A stretch of 64,000 nucleotides of DNA from Apiotrichum sp. Y4204 (lineage: Eukaryota; Basidiomycota; Tremellomycetes; Trichosporonales; Trichosporonaceae). The notes beneath the pieces were generated by a model. The model was not told the origin of the DNA. It saw only the letters and a program-made list of their open reading frames with translations, and did no database searches. The DNA lies in NCBI GenBank assembly GCA_025531455.1, contig JAMYHL010000002.1, positions 1 through 64,000 on the forward strand, written 5' to 3'. Each line of letters begins with the position of its first letter. Within the stretch, counting starts at the first letter, position 1. This document shows, in pieces, positions 43,397 through 56,539 of this stretch. The position numbers and the translations under genes are program-made.

Positions 43397-45167
43397 TCAG
43401 CGGAAAAACGCCGACCGTTTCAGGGGCACATTGGAACGCGGTGGAGGAATGTACGGGACATGGCCTGACGTCGGACTCAAGGCCTGGACTGCGCGTACCG
43501 CATCTCGAATCGCGCGTGCGTCTTCATTGTCTAATTGGCACTGGGTGGTAGGGACGTAATCACCTTCTGAGAATAGTGTCAACTTTGCGAGTGGGTGGGA
43601 TTTGTTAAACTTGCCTGACGGCGCCGCATATTTGGGCTTCACGTATTTTGGCTTTACTGCTGCTGAGGGTGAGGTCTGCGTCCACGAGATCCAGTCTTTG
43701 GTAGCGAGGTCCTGTGTGTTAGGATGATGCAGAAGGAGGTCACCAACCTCCTTTGGCAAAATAATCAGCCTCTCGGGACCCTGCGGGACCAGCGCGGCGT
43801 CCCCACTGTGTTCGCCGGCTCGACGGACATCAGCTGGGTCGTCGTGATCACGGCGACGCCCAATAATTGTGCCAACGATCTTGCAACGCGGGTTGTTCTT
43901 GCTGGCAGTGCATGCCAGGCAGCAGCCGAGTACGATGATGCTGAGTTGCGGATGGAGACGGAAGTTGACGAACGTAGGCGACATTCGGTCTCCACACACA
44001 AGACCTGGAACGCTTTGTCGTTAACATCTCCACTGCAGACACACTTACTAGTAGACATGCTTGGGGGAAGAGTTTGGGTTGGCTTCCAAGCGTTTCGCCG
44101 TGGCCGCTTCGTTTTCCTTCAGATGCCATCTACCTGCATTGACTGGCATTTCCTCGGGGCGCTCGTATCTAACGGTTTGGACGACATCATTGCTGACGCG
44201 GAATGGATGCTGCTTGTGTAGATAAGAGTGCGACAGAATCCTCACAATCGACCTGTTTTCAGGATTAAAGAAGGTAGCAGCGGTGTCGGGGCTCATAGTA
44301 CCCTGCGAGTCGTTTCCGTCGTTTTGAGTGGCCCCCTCTAGAGTGAGATGCAGCTCGGCCATCCTGGCTTTGATGATCTTTGTCTGCCAAAAGCGGTCGT
44401 TGGGTGGAAGCTGCAAGGTTGGGATCTTTATGTTGGCATGCACATCATCGATAGGCAGCTCAGCGTTCCGCCTGATTGTTAGGATCGATACCCCTCGAGA
44501 AGTATCACGTACCATCGAGATGTATCCTGACGCTTAGCGGAGATTAGATGGTCCTTTTCATGAAAGTACCATAAAAGTAGAGTGGCGTGAGTCGCTCGAC
44601 CACCAGCGTGAATGGATACGATCAATGGGGAGCGACACAGCTCGCCTGGGGGTGTGTGTGGGTGCTGCCGACCGCAATAGTAGCCCGCAAGGAAGATTGT
44701 GCTCTGCGCATCCTTGATGGCTTTACGAGCGGCCTGAAGTTGGGCGTCCCGTTCCTTCTGTTGGGGAGTAGGAGAATCAAAGCGGGAACGTGTCGGGGGC
44801 TGTTCGACAAAGCGAAGGTAATGCCTCATGGGGTCTGGATGCCCGTCGGTAGCGGTGCTTTGAAGCACCTCTGGAATGTAGTACCGAAAGCCCAAAATCG
44901 GCTTGAGTAAGCATGATTTTGCTCCCTTTCTCCACTCACGGTGTTCTCTGGCCACTGTAAGGCCGCATAGTTGGGCAAGCCGTCTACGCCGTGAACCTCG
45001 GGAGGGGGCATGTCTTTGGTGATGTGGTCCTGCCAGGCCTGCAAGTTGGTGAGGCGGCTGTGAATATCAGGGAGCTCTGTAAGCTTTGCACGGGCTTCCT
45101 GCTGCCGCTTAAAGTAAGCCTGGAAACGATCCTCATAGTCCTCTTTCGAGGGAGGGACATGTGCCAT
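43397..45167 (-). CDS. Multi-exon protein of unknown family
   Basis: At least five exons on the minus strand, about 500 residues. Exon 1 (44940-45167) begins MAHVPPSKEDYEDRFQAYFK. A 38-nt phase-0 intron leads to PILGFRYYIPEVLQ, and the next junction (donor GTACGT) joins RQDTSRW to RNAELPIDDVHANI in frame. Further junctions follow FNPENR and KHVY, the last giving YVPGLVCGDRMSPTFVNFRL. A hydrophobic stretch (LSIIVLGCCLACTA) may be one membrane helix. The C-terminal part is basic with PKYVKPKY repeats and ends RSAFFR. The splice fit is strong evidence that the gene is real, but I recognise no domain. Confidence 0.65.
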
Positions 45168-46254
45168 TTCGACGGGGTGGTGAAAAGGGAAGGTCGTTGT
45201 GACAATGGAAACAACTTGAATGTGAGAGGGACGGTGAGTTTTAGAGAGGACAGTTAGCCGGGATGTTCGTGCTTTGGGGTTTCAGTTGGAATAAGCTTGG
45301 ATGTGTAGACGGGTCGAGAGGTGATTGACGTTGAGAAGAGAAGAGAAGAGAAATAGAAAGAGAAAAGAGAGGGATGATGAAGAAAGAACAAAAGAGGAAG
45401 ACGAAGAATGTCAACAAACAACAATTCTGTCAACTTTTTCGGGTAGCAAAAAAGGTACACAGTCAACTACAGTCAACTACAGTCAACTACAGTCAACTAC
45501 ACTCACTCACCCACACTTATTATACACTGGAGCTTGGATCGCCTCTCCTCCCATCCTCCTTTTCATGACACGGCCTCTTCAACTCTTCTTCTTTGTCATG
45601 GGGTGTGCTGGTGTGGAGGAGAGGACAGAAACTGAATCCACCATGGACAAGAGATCAAGAGACTCTGGGGAGTGACACGGATATACCACGTTTGGCGAGT
45701 CAGGCTGTGGGGCAGCTGGGAAGTGCTGGGGAGCTTAGGGGTATGCTATCCAGGATCCGACAAGTAATCGTGTGAGTGACAATGACGCGGAAAGGGCGTT
45801 CGCGCCCCTCTTGGTATCTGTTCTCATTGCCATCCGGAGCGGTAATGAGATGGATGTAAAGAAATGGATGGTGCCTGGCAGGTGTAAAGATCGTATCAGG
45901 ACGGCAATCGTCACGGCACTCAACCTGGCCAGATGTAGGCGCTGCCAGTGACCGCATAATCTCGTCTCAGACCTGGGGCGATGGACGCATCGCGCCCTAG
46001 GTTTCTATGCCCAACGCTGTTATGGACCGGAGATGTCAGAGTCAGTGTGACAGTGTGACGCGACGAGGAGAGCGCTGCGCCCCGTTGTCTCTTCGTCATT
46101 GCCGTTGAGGGCATCGAGAGTGGACACCGAGACAATTGCGATGCGTCGAGCGTGCTGGGAGCACTGCAGTGAGGGAGGAGTGATAAGTACCGACTGCAAG
46201 AGCGTCTTCTCCCCACAGCTCCCATCTACTTCCCCCTCTCTACTCACATCCACC
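45168..46254. other. 1.1-kb divergent intergenic region
   Basis: It holds a purine-rich tract (gagaagagaagagaag) near 45333-45375 and a 10-nt tandem repeat at 45461-45500. No coding signal. Confidence 0.5.
45461..45500. repeat. Four perfect copies of a 10-mer
   Basis: The unit agtcaactac is repeated four times head to tail without change, about 300 nt upstream of the unknown gene on the minus strand. Confidence 0.9.
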
Positions 46255-47096
46255 ATGGGTCTCCTCGACATGCTCTACGCCGTGAGCAGCACGCTCAAGC
46301 CCGTCAGCCCCCCTGTGGGGGTGTACCACGGCATGGCGCGCACGGAGCCGCTGACGATCGTACTCCGCGAAAAGACGCTGAGCATCAGTGGTGTGAGTAG
46401 GAGCCAAGGGGTCGTGCTGAAGGAAGGACGACTTTACCATTGTGGATGCCGCGACAGGCGAGCCGGTGCTCAAGTGCCGCGGGGCCATGTTCTCGCTGCA
46501 CAACCGCAAGAGTGGGTATCGTCGGGTGCTAGTGTTCACAGGCAGAGATCACGGACGCGGCGGGCAACCTCCTCTTCAACGTGGCGGAAAAGTCGCTCGC
46601 GATTGGCAAGGCATTCGTCGCGCAGGACAATAACGGGCACGACGTCATGTGGGTCAGGAAGAAGCGCAGCCGTGAGTGGGAGTGGGGTGTGTGGCCATTC
46701 TCACGCCAGTCGGCTCCAAGCTGGAGGCGACGTTCCTCAATGCAGGCCGCGAGGAAGTCGCGCACGTCTCTGGCGACTTTTGGGGCGGCAGCGCCAACAT
46801 TGCGCTCAAGGACGGCACCGCGCTCGCGCACATCTCGCGCCATGTGCTCAACGCGTCCGAGGCCGGGGCGGATGTGCAAACGGTATGTGTGGAGGGGGGT
46901 GAGATGGTACTCGCGCATCTAGCCTAGGCTGGGAGTTCCAAAGTTCATCGCTCACACGCAGTACCACGTCAGCATCGCACCCGGCGTTGACATTGCGCTC
47001 GTCGCGGCGCTGTGCATCCTCTTTGACGAGACGGAGAACGAGAACGAGGGCGCGGGAATGTCGCCCCTCGGCCAAAACGCGGGGCGTGTGTTCTGA
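46255..47096 (+). CDS. LURP-one-related (LOR) domain protein
   Basis: Five exons (46255-46392, 46427-46511, 46546-46671, 46710-46882, 46962-47096) splice in frame to 218 residues. The sequence reads ARTEPLTIVLREKTLSISG, then DDFTIVDAATGEPVLKCRGA, KKITDAAGNLLFNVAEKS and SKLEATFLNAG. The end is YHVSIAPGVDIALVAALCIL. These are the alternating strands and terminal hydrophobic helix of the LOR/Tubby-C-like beta-barrel (DUF567), which in other organisms is thought to bind lipids or act in defence and signalling. The final helix in this fold is buried in the barrel, so it is not taken as a membrane anchor. Function in fungi is unknown. Confidence 0.85.
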
Positions 47097-47612
47097 GCAC
47101 GGCGTGCATGCTGTGCTGATGTATCTGTTGTAGTGCAATGAATGATAGCGAACAAGCATGCAGGCGATGAATGTGGGAAGCGAAGAGTGCATTGAATGGA
47201 ATAGAAGTGGGGATGGTGAATGGGTCAAAGTGAACACGTGGAAGCAGCATGATGCTCTGCTCGTCGCCGCTGTTGTTGCCGCCGCCGTCGTCGTCATCCC
47301 GCGCCGCTGTCTCGTGTTCCTCTCGGATCAGACTCTGCCACCTCGCGATTCTCATTCTTCTCATTCTCCACTTTCCATTCCATTTCCTCTACTTCTCTAA
47401 CACCATCTGCACTCCGCTTCTCCTCTCGCTACGCCGCATTTCGGACACCTCGGAAAGCTCAGCCCGCCGCCTGACTCGCTACACATCGTCACTTCCACTG
47501 TCCACCCTTCACCTGTCCACCTCGCGTATCATCCCGAGCTCCGACCACTCTCTCCTCTGACCACCCCGCGTCTTACTTCTCTCTCTTCACTTTCCCCACA
47601 CCTACACCCTCC
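47097..47612. other. Intergenic, no gene seen
   Basis: CT-rich upstream region of the Rab gene, including many TCTC and CACC strings. Confidence 0.5.
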
Positions 47613-48829
<1,217 letters not shown>

Positions 48830-48987
48830 GCACACGACTTGCACGACAGGTTCGGTCTCAGTTATATACCCACGTTTGGGATATCCTTGCGGTGGACGGC
48901 AGCAGCTCCAGTGTAGTGGCATCCGTATCTCCAGTATGCAGTTCAGCTAATGTGATGATGTGCATGTGCATGACTATGTCGCCCCCT

Positions 48988-49917
48988 CTACCTCCTCGGC
49001 GCGGGGCTCGGCGTCCAGCTCTTGGCACCAACGCCGCTGCGGCCCCATCCAGCACTACGATCCATCGCCGCCCCACGCGCACTCCCGCTGGATCCGAAAC
49101 CGAGGCCGCCGCTCCGCTGCGGCGTACGGCCGGTACTGCGGTCGAGGAGCGAGCGCGCCGCAGGGGTGAGGTTGCCGCGCTGTGGTGTGGCAGGCGGGAG
49201 CATGCTGCCGGACCCGCGGTCTCCGCCCTTTGTCTTCTTCGCGGCAGCGCGAAGCGCATCGGTCAAGCGCGGGCTCGCACTCCCCTTCTCCGGCGCATAC
49301 GAACGCGCACGATCCGCGATTGAGCGGCCCGCCTTGGCGCCCAGCTTGCGCCCGATCTCGTCGCGCCGCTTGTTCTCGGGCAGGCGGAAGGAGGGGCCTT
49401 GCGGCTCGTCCGGCCCGTCCAGCCGGCGCGGGGTTGCCAGCAGCGTGCCCCATGTCATGAGCGGGGGCAGTTCCTCGGGGTCCGGGTCCGCTTCGGTGGG
49501 TAGGAGCGTGTGGTCTTCCCTTTCTTCCGGTGGGATGTCTGCGGTCAGATTGGGTCCACAGGAGCAGGAAGCGTTGAGATGCGGCGGAGAAAACAGAGAT
49601 TCAAGAGGTGGAGCAGAGAGACTAGCCCTCGGAGCAGAGAAGCCATCCCTCGAAGCAGAGAAGCCATTCCTCGAAGCAGAGAGGTCATCCTTCGATGCAG
49701 AGAGGCCATCCCTCACTAGACGACAGCTGCAGATGCGTAACACAGCTAATCCGCGCTTGGCGCGAGAGAATGAGAGCCTTCTCCTTTATTCCTGTTAGGA
49801 GTCCGCATTGTATTACTTGTTAATTGTAGCTGCTTTATCCTTTAATAAAGCTCGTGAATCTGGAGATAGGTGTTCTCCATTAAGAAGTGCTGTGTGTACT
49901 TCGCAGAGAGAGAGAGA

Positions 49918-49953
<36 letters not shown>

Positions 49954-51692
49954 AAGGAAGGAACGCGGCGAATGAATCACAAATCAGCATCTGACTTACA
50001 GTCCTGTCCGCGCACGGCGGCATCGACCCACGAGCGCGCGGGGCTGCTTCCCCGTATTGTGCTCCCGGCCTTACTCCCCACCTCGTCCTCCTCCTCGGGA
50101 ATGCGCGTATTGCGGTACGCGATGCTCGGGGGATTCGGGAGCGGCGCCTTGTCCTTATCCCTCGGGCGCGGGTACGGGTCCTCGTTCGCGTCGGGGAGGA
50201 ACATGAGGCCGTTCATCGCCTGCCGTCAGAAGAGCCTCCGTAAGATCTCACCTTGTACTTCCACTGCTGCGTCGAATCCTTATCCCTCGCGTCGTCCTGC
50301 ATCACCCGTTTTTCGATACTGGTGCGCGCGGCACGTTCCGCCGCACCGCGCCCGCGCCCCTCGCCGCTCCCGCTCGCGACCTCGTGCTGCGGGACAATCG
50401 CGCCGTCGCTTGTCGAAACCAGTGCAGTCGTCGGCAGCCCGGCCGTCTCGAGCGCCCGAGAGAGCGGGTGGTCCGAGGGAAGGGGCTTCTCGGTGACGCT
50501 GGGTGGTGGGAGGGCGGAGGCGGACGATGCCGAGGTATGTTTGATTAGCGCCCCGGAGTTCGAGCTGGAATCGGGGGCGAGTGTGAGAGCCGACGACGGG
50601 GCGTTTTCGCTCTTCTCGCTCGCTAGCTCGCCGTCCCCCGCCGTGATCATCTTGCGCTCCTTCCACGCCTCGCCGTCGCCGCGCGCGCCCTCACCGAGAC
50701 CGCCAATCAACCGCTTTCCCTGCGCATCGACGCGCCACCCGCCGCTCGTCGCCACGTCTAGAATCATCTTGCGCCGCTCCTCCCCAACAAGCCGCTTGTC
50801 CTCCGCGACACGCTCCGCTTCCCACGCCCACGCCTTCTCCGCCCGCCGCTGCTTGTTCTCCGCATCGACAATCTGCGCAAAGCTCGCATTATCCTCGGAC
50901 GTGTAATTCCGCTGGAATGCGTCGAGAGAGAGGTCGTCGCGCACGGGATTTGCTTTTCGCCGCTTGGACGGACCCGCGGCGGGGCTCGCTGCCCGTCGGG
51001 AACGCTCGTCGTCGTCCCGTTCCGGCGAGTCCCACCCGCGCGCCCCGACGTTCATGTACGGCGTGTTCGCCATGTCGAATTCGCGCCGCAGCCGCTCGCG
51101 CTCCGCCGAATGGTGTCGATCCTCATCGCCCTCGCTTCTCCGCCGCCGTCTGGGAGTGGCCCCCTTTCCCTTCCCTTCCTTCTCGGCCGCGATCGCCGCC
51201 AGCCGCCGGATGGAGCTGCTCAGCAGCCCAGCGTCATTGTTCGCCAGCGCCGAGAGATAGTCGTTCGTCGCGTGCAGGTGCGGCAAGTTCGGGAAAAAGT
51301 CGCGCTGGATAATGTGGCTCAGCGCGTCGGTGTATGTGTCCTCCTGGAGATGTCAGTCTGCTGTCGCAAGCTCCGACCTCAACCGTGCACAAGCTCGATC
51401 TGGTGGGCGATAACAGCACCACCGTGGAGGATGTATGACTCGGGGCGGGCAGCGGAGTGTACAGCTCACCGGGAGCCAAAACCACAGCCGACGCCGAAGT
51501 CAGAACAGAACATAGCGCACACACGAGCGCCCCGAAGCCCCTCTCCCGCGTGTGGTGTTTCCTCCGCTCCCCCCTGCCGCCGCACACACTCACGTCAAGC
51601 ACATGCTGGGAATACAAGCTGCGCTGTCCCGATCCCGGGCCCTCAATGAGCTTTGGCGCGGGTCCCGGACGGCGCCGCAGGCCGTCGGACAT
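48988..51692 (-). CDS. ESS2/DGCR14 nuclear splicing-associated protein
   Basis: Nuclear protein of the ES2/DGCR14 family (fission yeast Bis1), associated with late spliceosomes. Exon 1 starts at 51692: MSDGLRRRPGPAPKLIEGPG, then QRSLYSQHVLD. An intron joins it to EDTYTDALSHIIQRDFFPNL, the family signature. Later family blocks are LSLDAFQRNYTSEDNASFAQ, WRVDAQGKRLIGG, and MNGLMFLPDANEDPYPRP followed by RNTRIPEEEDE. The tail holds MTWGTLLATPRRL, EIGRKLGAKAGRSIADRARS and LTPAARSLLDRS. Charged basic/acidic runs fit a scaffold. One intron (49539-49999, 461 nt) is far longer than usual here and carries simple repeats. It is convergent with the Rab gene, whose stop is only 160 nt away. Confidence 0.9.
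49620..49715. repeat. 21-bp minisatellite inside ESS2 intron
   Basis: About four imperfect copies of a 21-nt unit (gaagcagagaagccatccctc) lie inside the long intron. Read on the minus strand they encode a 7-residue repeat (such as DGLSASK, NGFSASR) in the same frame as the next exon. Confidence 0.75.
49903..49955. repeat. (GA)n(GT)n(GA)n microsatellite
   Basis: A run of AG dinucleotides, then TG dinucleotides, then AG dinucleotides again, inside the long ESS2 intron. Confidence 0.95.
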
Positions 51693-52220
51693 GGTGATGG
51701 TGTTGTCGTGGTGGTGAGAGTGGAGGTTGGAAAAGAGATGTCGACTACTGGTGGGATGATGCCATGAATGCTGGTGGCGAATAAGGCCTTTAAGGGAGGG
51801 GAGCATATAAAGGTGATTCCCACGCATCCCTCCCCGCAGAGATCTTGTCGTCATTGTCTCTCGACGACGACGAGCATGCATGCAGCGATGGCGACGAGCA
51901 GAGCAGTGGTGGCGAGCAGGGGAGCAGGACTAGTGCGGGAATGATGCATAAGCATATGCATCCAAAAGAAAAGGCGATATCGCCCGACCATGCGACTGCT
52001 GATGAACCAAGTCTGCAGTGCATGTTATTCTCGGACACTGTTCCCCCGCCGACTGCGGAGTTGCTGTGCTCCAAACCAACGACGTAGAGAACACACTTTG
52101 CACTCTTGCTCACCACTCCACTTGTCATCCTCTCCATCGCTCACAACTACCAACCCAACACACACAACACCCACATCTCTCCCCTCGGCCAAGTCTCTCC
52201 CCACGACGCCCGCGGGCACA
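51693..52220. other. 528-bp divergent promoter region
   Basis: Shared upstream region of ESS2 (minus) and the single-TM gene (plus). No coding signal. Confidence 0.5.
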
Positions 52221-53469
52221 ATGTCCGCCACCACGCAGACGCCGCCCGGCGCGCCCCAGCCAACAATCACCCCGGCCTCTGCCGTCAGCACCTCTTCTGC
52301 CGGCGGCCTCCTCGGCCAACCCCTCACGTCTTCTTCTTCCCGCGGCCTCCTCGGACAGCCCCTCAACACCCCCACCCCCGCGACCCCGGCCACGCCGTCG
52401 GGCCACCACACATTCGTCGACGTCTCCGCCACCGACGACGAGACCGCCGTCCCCGGCCCGACGGGGACTACCGCCAGGGCTGAGCACAAGGGCCCGCGGC
52501 CGGATGTGTATTACCTCGTTGTAAGTCGCTAGGCGGGAGGTTTCGGCGGGAGGGTTCTGCCCGAGACCAGGTCGTACCGGAGAATAGCGCCTAGCGCTCC
52601 GGTCGCAAACGAGCAGCACTGCGCTCCTGCCCACCCCCCAGTGACAAAGCCACAAATACTAACTTCAGCTTCTCGGCATCCTTGTCGTGCTCATCGTCTT
52701 TGCCGCGATCCTGACACTCCGGGGCCACCGCATGCGGCGGCGGTATCGCACGGCCACGCAGCTGGCGATTGCGCGCGGCGAGCCCGTCTCGTGGTGGCGC
52801 GAAGGGGAGGGCGACGAGCCGGCGCCGCTGTCCCGCCCGATCCCGCCCGGGCCGCCAGAGCACTGGGCGAGCGTCGGGCGCAGAAAGCAGCGCCGCTGGA
52901 TGCGCATCCCCATCATGTGGGATGCCGTCGACGACGGCGGCGAGAAGGAGCAGATGATCGCCGCCGATGCCGATTCATGTTCAGATTCAGAGTGGAGCCA
53001 TATTCAGGTACGTCCCCCGTTGTCGTCCATTCTGCTTCTTCTCTAACCCCAGCCCCTCACGGCCCACTCGCTCATTCCCGAGCTGCCGAGCCCGCAGACG
53101 TCCCCGGGCCCGGTCCCAGCACCGCCGACGACCGTCCTCGGCCTGCTGCGGTACGGGTTTACGTACGTGCCGCAGTACCCCGCTGCGCCTGCGGCGCGCG
53201 AGAGCGAGCTGGAGCGCGCGGCAGATCTGCACCTCGAGGACGACGAGCCGCTCCGCGTCGCGGTCATTGTCCAGATGCCAGTGTCTCCCGAGGACGAGGA
53301 GCGCGATCGGCAACGCCGTGAAATGGCCGACGAGGACGAGGATGCCGGGTGGCGCGAAGGCATGGAGATTGGCGTGTGGGAGGGAACCGTTGCTGCACCG
53401 CAGCAGACGTACCCCCCTCCGCCGCACCCCCCTCCGTCGCGTGCGGGCACGCCGCGGCGGCAGTCGTGA
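52221..53469 (+). CDS. Single-TM protein with PPxY-like and acidic tail
   Basis: Three exons from the ATG at 52221 (MSATTQTPPGAPQPTITPAS). The N-terminal ~100 residues are Ser/Thr/Pro-rich with two GLLGQPL repeats and no signal peptide. The first intron falls directly before the helix LLGILVVLIVFAAILTL, preceded by DVYYLV. The cytosolic side begins RGHRMRRRYRTATQ, then WWREGEGDEPAPLSRPIP and QRRWMRIPIMWDAVDDG. A second intron separates an acidic region (DLHLEDDEPLRVAVIVQM) and a proline-rich end (TYPPPPHPPPSRAGTP). A type III signal-anchor topology is likely. I do not recognise the family; PP-rich ends often bind WW or SH3 domains. Confidence 0.7.
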
Positions 53470-53648
53470 TCTCTGTCGGATGTTGTTGTGTATCTCGTGT
53501 TCTATAGTGTGCCCCGTATCTGACCGTGTGATTGTGCCATGATACCCATATACATACATGCTACGTTTTTGAACCACAGAAGACCAAAGAGTATCAAAGC
53601 TAACGCACGCGTGTACGAAGGTAAACCCAAAGAGAAAACGTAAAAATA

Positions 53649-56539
53649 TCATGTCCCCCACGCATACCCCTCGAGCTGGGAGAGGAACGGCTGGATGCTC
53701 ATCTCGAACGCGCTCCCCTCGAGCCCCGCATAGTCGATGAGCACGCTCGCCGCGTCGGGCCACAGCGGGATCGTCGGGCCGGCAGCAACGCTCGGCTCGT
53801 CCATGACTTGGCTGAGCGCGACTTCGGGGGAGAGGGAGAGGGCCATGGCATTCGAGCCAATGGGCGGGTTGCCGCTCACGCTCGGCGCTCCGCTCGGGTT
53901 CCCAGAACCGCTGGCGCTCAGTCCCGCAAGCGTCAGCCCCGGCCTTACGGGCGCAAGGGGGTTCGGTACGGCCATGTACGCAAGGGACGGGGTACGCAGG
54001 TCGTCGGTGTCGACGCTGCGCTGCGAGTCGCGGCGTTCGCGCGGCCGGGTGCGCTCGGCAAGAAGAAGGCGGTGAAGTTCGTCGTCCTTCACCTCCTTTG
54101 GTTCCGGAGGCGCGTTGGCACGGAGACGGGCGGCATCGAGGCGCTCGCGCGCACGCTTGCGCAGCCCGAGGAGAGTGTTCAAGCCGTCCTTTACTCTGCA
54201 GCCGTCACGAGCAGCGGCAGAGAGGTCGCATACGATCGACAGACCGCTGAAGGCTGGCGTCGCGAAGCCGCACGTCGGCGCCTCGATCGGGATGGCGGCG
54301 AGGCACACCGCCGCGGAGAAAGCGTGGAACCAGAAGAACCACCTGGGGTGAGCTTGGCCTTTCGGATTGTACTCACCACCGCTCGGCCAGGGCTGGCGAG
54401 TAGAGCACGAGCTGCTTGACGACCTGCACAATCTCCTGTGCAGACTCGTAGAGCGCGACAAAGGCGGACGCAAACGTCCCGTGGCTTGGTGCCTGCGGGC
54501 ACGCTTTGAGGGCTTGCACAAAGGCCGCGCGGTTGAGATGCAGGCGCGCCTCGGCGATGAACAGCCGGATGCCGAAGCGCTGCAACACAAGATGCGGATG
54601 CAGCGACGCATCCAGCGGGAGGTCCTGGATTGCAACCGAGCACATGAGCGTCTCCGGGAGCGACTTGCGGACTGTCGTTAGCGAGATAAATCCCCACACT
54701 CACAGTCCTGCAGCTCGGCATCGAGATCGACAACTGCCGAGTATGGCACAGGCGTGGGCTGCACCTGAATGTCGACGACGCTCTCGAGCATCTTGACGAG
54801 GCAGTGCTTGGCGTGGTGGTCTGCATCAGCACAAAACTCCCATTGTATTGCGACTCACATCCCGAGTCGTCGACGAAAAAGTGCCCGTCCGCAACGGGGA
54901 ACTTTGTATCTGCGTGGCGGTTACTGAGCCCACACGGGCGGCCAAACGCGAGTGCCTGCGTGCGGTCGTATTCCTGCCGTCAGCTGACGTTCGGTTTCCC
55001 GCCTACCATAAGCTCCCAGTACACCTTGCGGCGCTCGTCGACGTGGCGGGCGTCGAGGCCGAATACCTCGCCGTCGCGATGGAGGCCGACCGAGAGCGCA
55101 AGCTTGACGGCGTTGCCAAGGAGTGGCCAGTAGCTCTCCGCACCATTGCCGTCTGGTGTCAGGCGCGCTCCCGGATCTAGCTTACTTGTCTCGCCGCTGT
55201 CGTTGAGGACATAGGTGCCGAGCATGATCATAGCCTGGACAGTGGCCAGGCTGGCCTTTTCATGTGTGCGCTCAAGACATTCGCGACCGAGCGCAAAGAG
55301 TTCCCGGCTGCGTGGATGGAACGGCGGGCGCGAGAGGTCAAACATGACCCCGAGCGCCATCGCAAAGAACACACATGCAAGCTGGTGCGGATGCGCCGTG
55401 CCATCGTACGCCGCAGGGAGGTACTCGTTTTCGAATGTCGGCCGGGGAATGACCTGGTGGCTGCCGTCAGTCGTTTGCTAGTATCCCGACTCACATCCAG
55501 TTCACATTGTCCCAGTACGCCTCGGTCATGCCGCGCCCTTCCTCCCAGTCAGGGAGCAGGGTCTGGATGTCCGCCACGTAGCGCCGTCCCTCGGCGACTC
55601 CGGGAGGGACCTCGCGACGTTGCTCCGCCGGTTCGAGCAACGACGGACCGACAGCGCCAACACCAGCCCCAGGTACAGTTACTCCGCTGCCACTTGCGCC
55701 GGCGCGCTCCTGCTCCCGCTCCTCCCGGTCGCGGAGGTAGGCACTGCCGGCAAGACTACCTACGTAGCGTGCCGCGCCACCGGTCCCGATAGAGAGGCTT
55801 CCCGCCGTGGCGGCAACGTGTGGGTCGCCGGACGTTGGCCGGTCTGACCGCTTCTCGGTGCGGTCCCGCTCGTCTTGTGCTGGGCGCGCTGCGGTTGTGC
55901 TTTTCCCCGCCCCTGGCCGGTCCTCCATCATTGCCGCCTCCAGAATCGCTATCCGCTGCTGCAGCTCGCTCACGGGTTCCGCCCTGGGGTCAGTATTGTA
56001 GGAAATGTATCACGGATACATCAGATGATCCGCTAGAATATACCCACTTCTTCCGCCGCTCGCGCTCCATCACGCCGTCGGGACAGATGGACGCGCACCC
56101 GTGCCGCTCGCACATGGTGCACGGCCACGATTTTGAGCATTTCAGCTTGAGTCTGGGGTCAGCAAGTCAGGCAGAGCTTGAAGCGGGAGACGGGCGATAA
56201 CGCTTTACGCTCCGCTCCTGCTCCCGGTGCGACTCACCGCCGGCACTCTGCACAGCTATACCTCTTTCGCCCCCGCTTCCGCCGTTCGAGGAGCACTGTT
56301 CCGTTGGCAGCATCGCCCTCATCACGCCTGGCGGCGACGGCACTCGCGACGGGCTCCGACTCGCCTGCGCGCGGGGCGATACGCGGAGGCAGCCGCGACG
56401 GTGGGGAGATTGCGGCGTTTGGCGACGTGTTGACGGGACTCGGGATGAGCGGGTTTGTCGGGCTCGGGATGAGCGGGTTTGTCGGCGTCGTGTTGGTGTT
56501 TGTCGGCGAGAGGAGGGCCGAGGCCATCAGGTCGGCCAT
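53649..56539 (-). CDS. Zn2Cys6 fungal transcription factor
   Basis: Large multi-exon regulator. From the ATG at 56539 (MADLMASALLSPTNTNTTPT) a Pro/Thr-rich lead with LIPSPTNPLIPSP repeats precedes a basic RKRGRKRYSCAECRR. An intron with a GTGAGT donor interrupts the zinc cluster, which continues LKLKCSKSWPCTMC and GCASIC. The spliced spacing C-x2-C-x6-C-x5-C-x2-C-x7-C is the binuclear cluster. ELQQRIAILEAAM is a short coiled-coil dimer element. The middle holds the fungal_trans domain: PRPTFENEYLPAAY, TVQAMIMLGTYVLND, LGNAVKLALSVGLHRDGEVF and DERRKVYWELM. The C-terminal activation-like region is Ser/Pro/Gly-rich and ends LSQLEGYAWGT. It presumably binds CGG-type sites; targets are unknown. 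Confidence 0.9.

Noticed and set aside
49022..49798. 258-codon plus frame
   Set aside because: Antisense to ESS2 coding exons, whose family motifs are clear on the minus strand.
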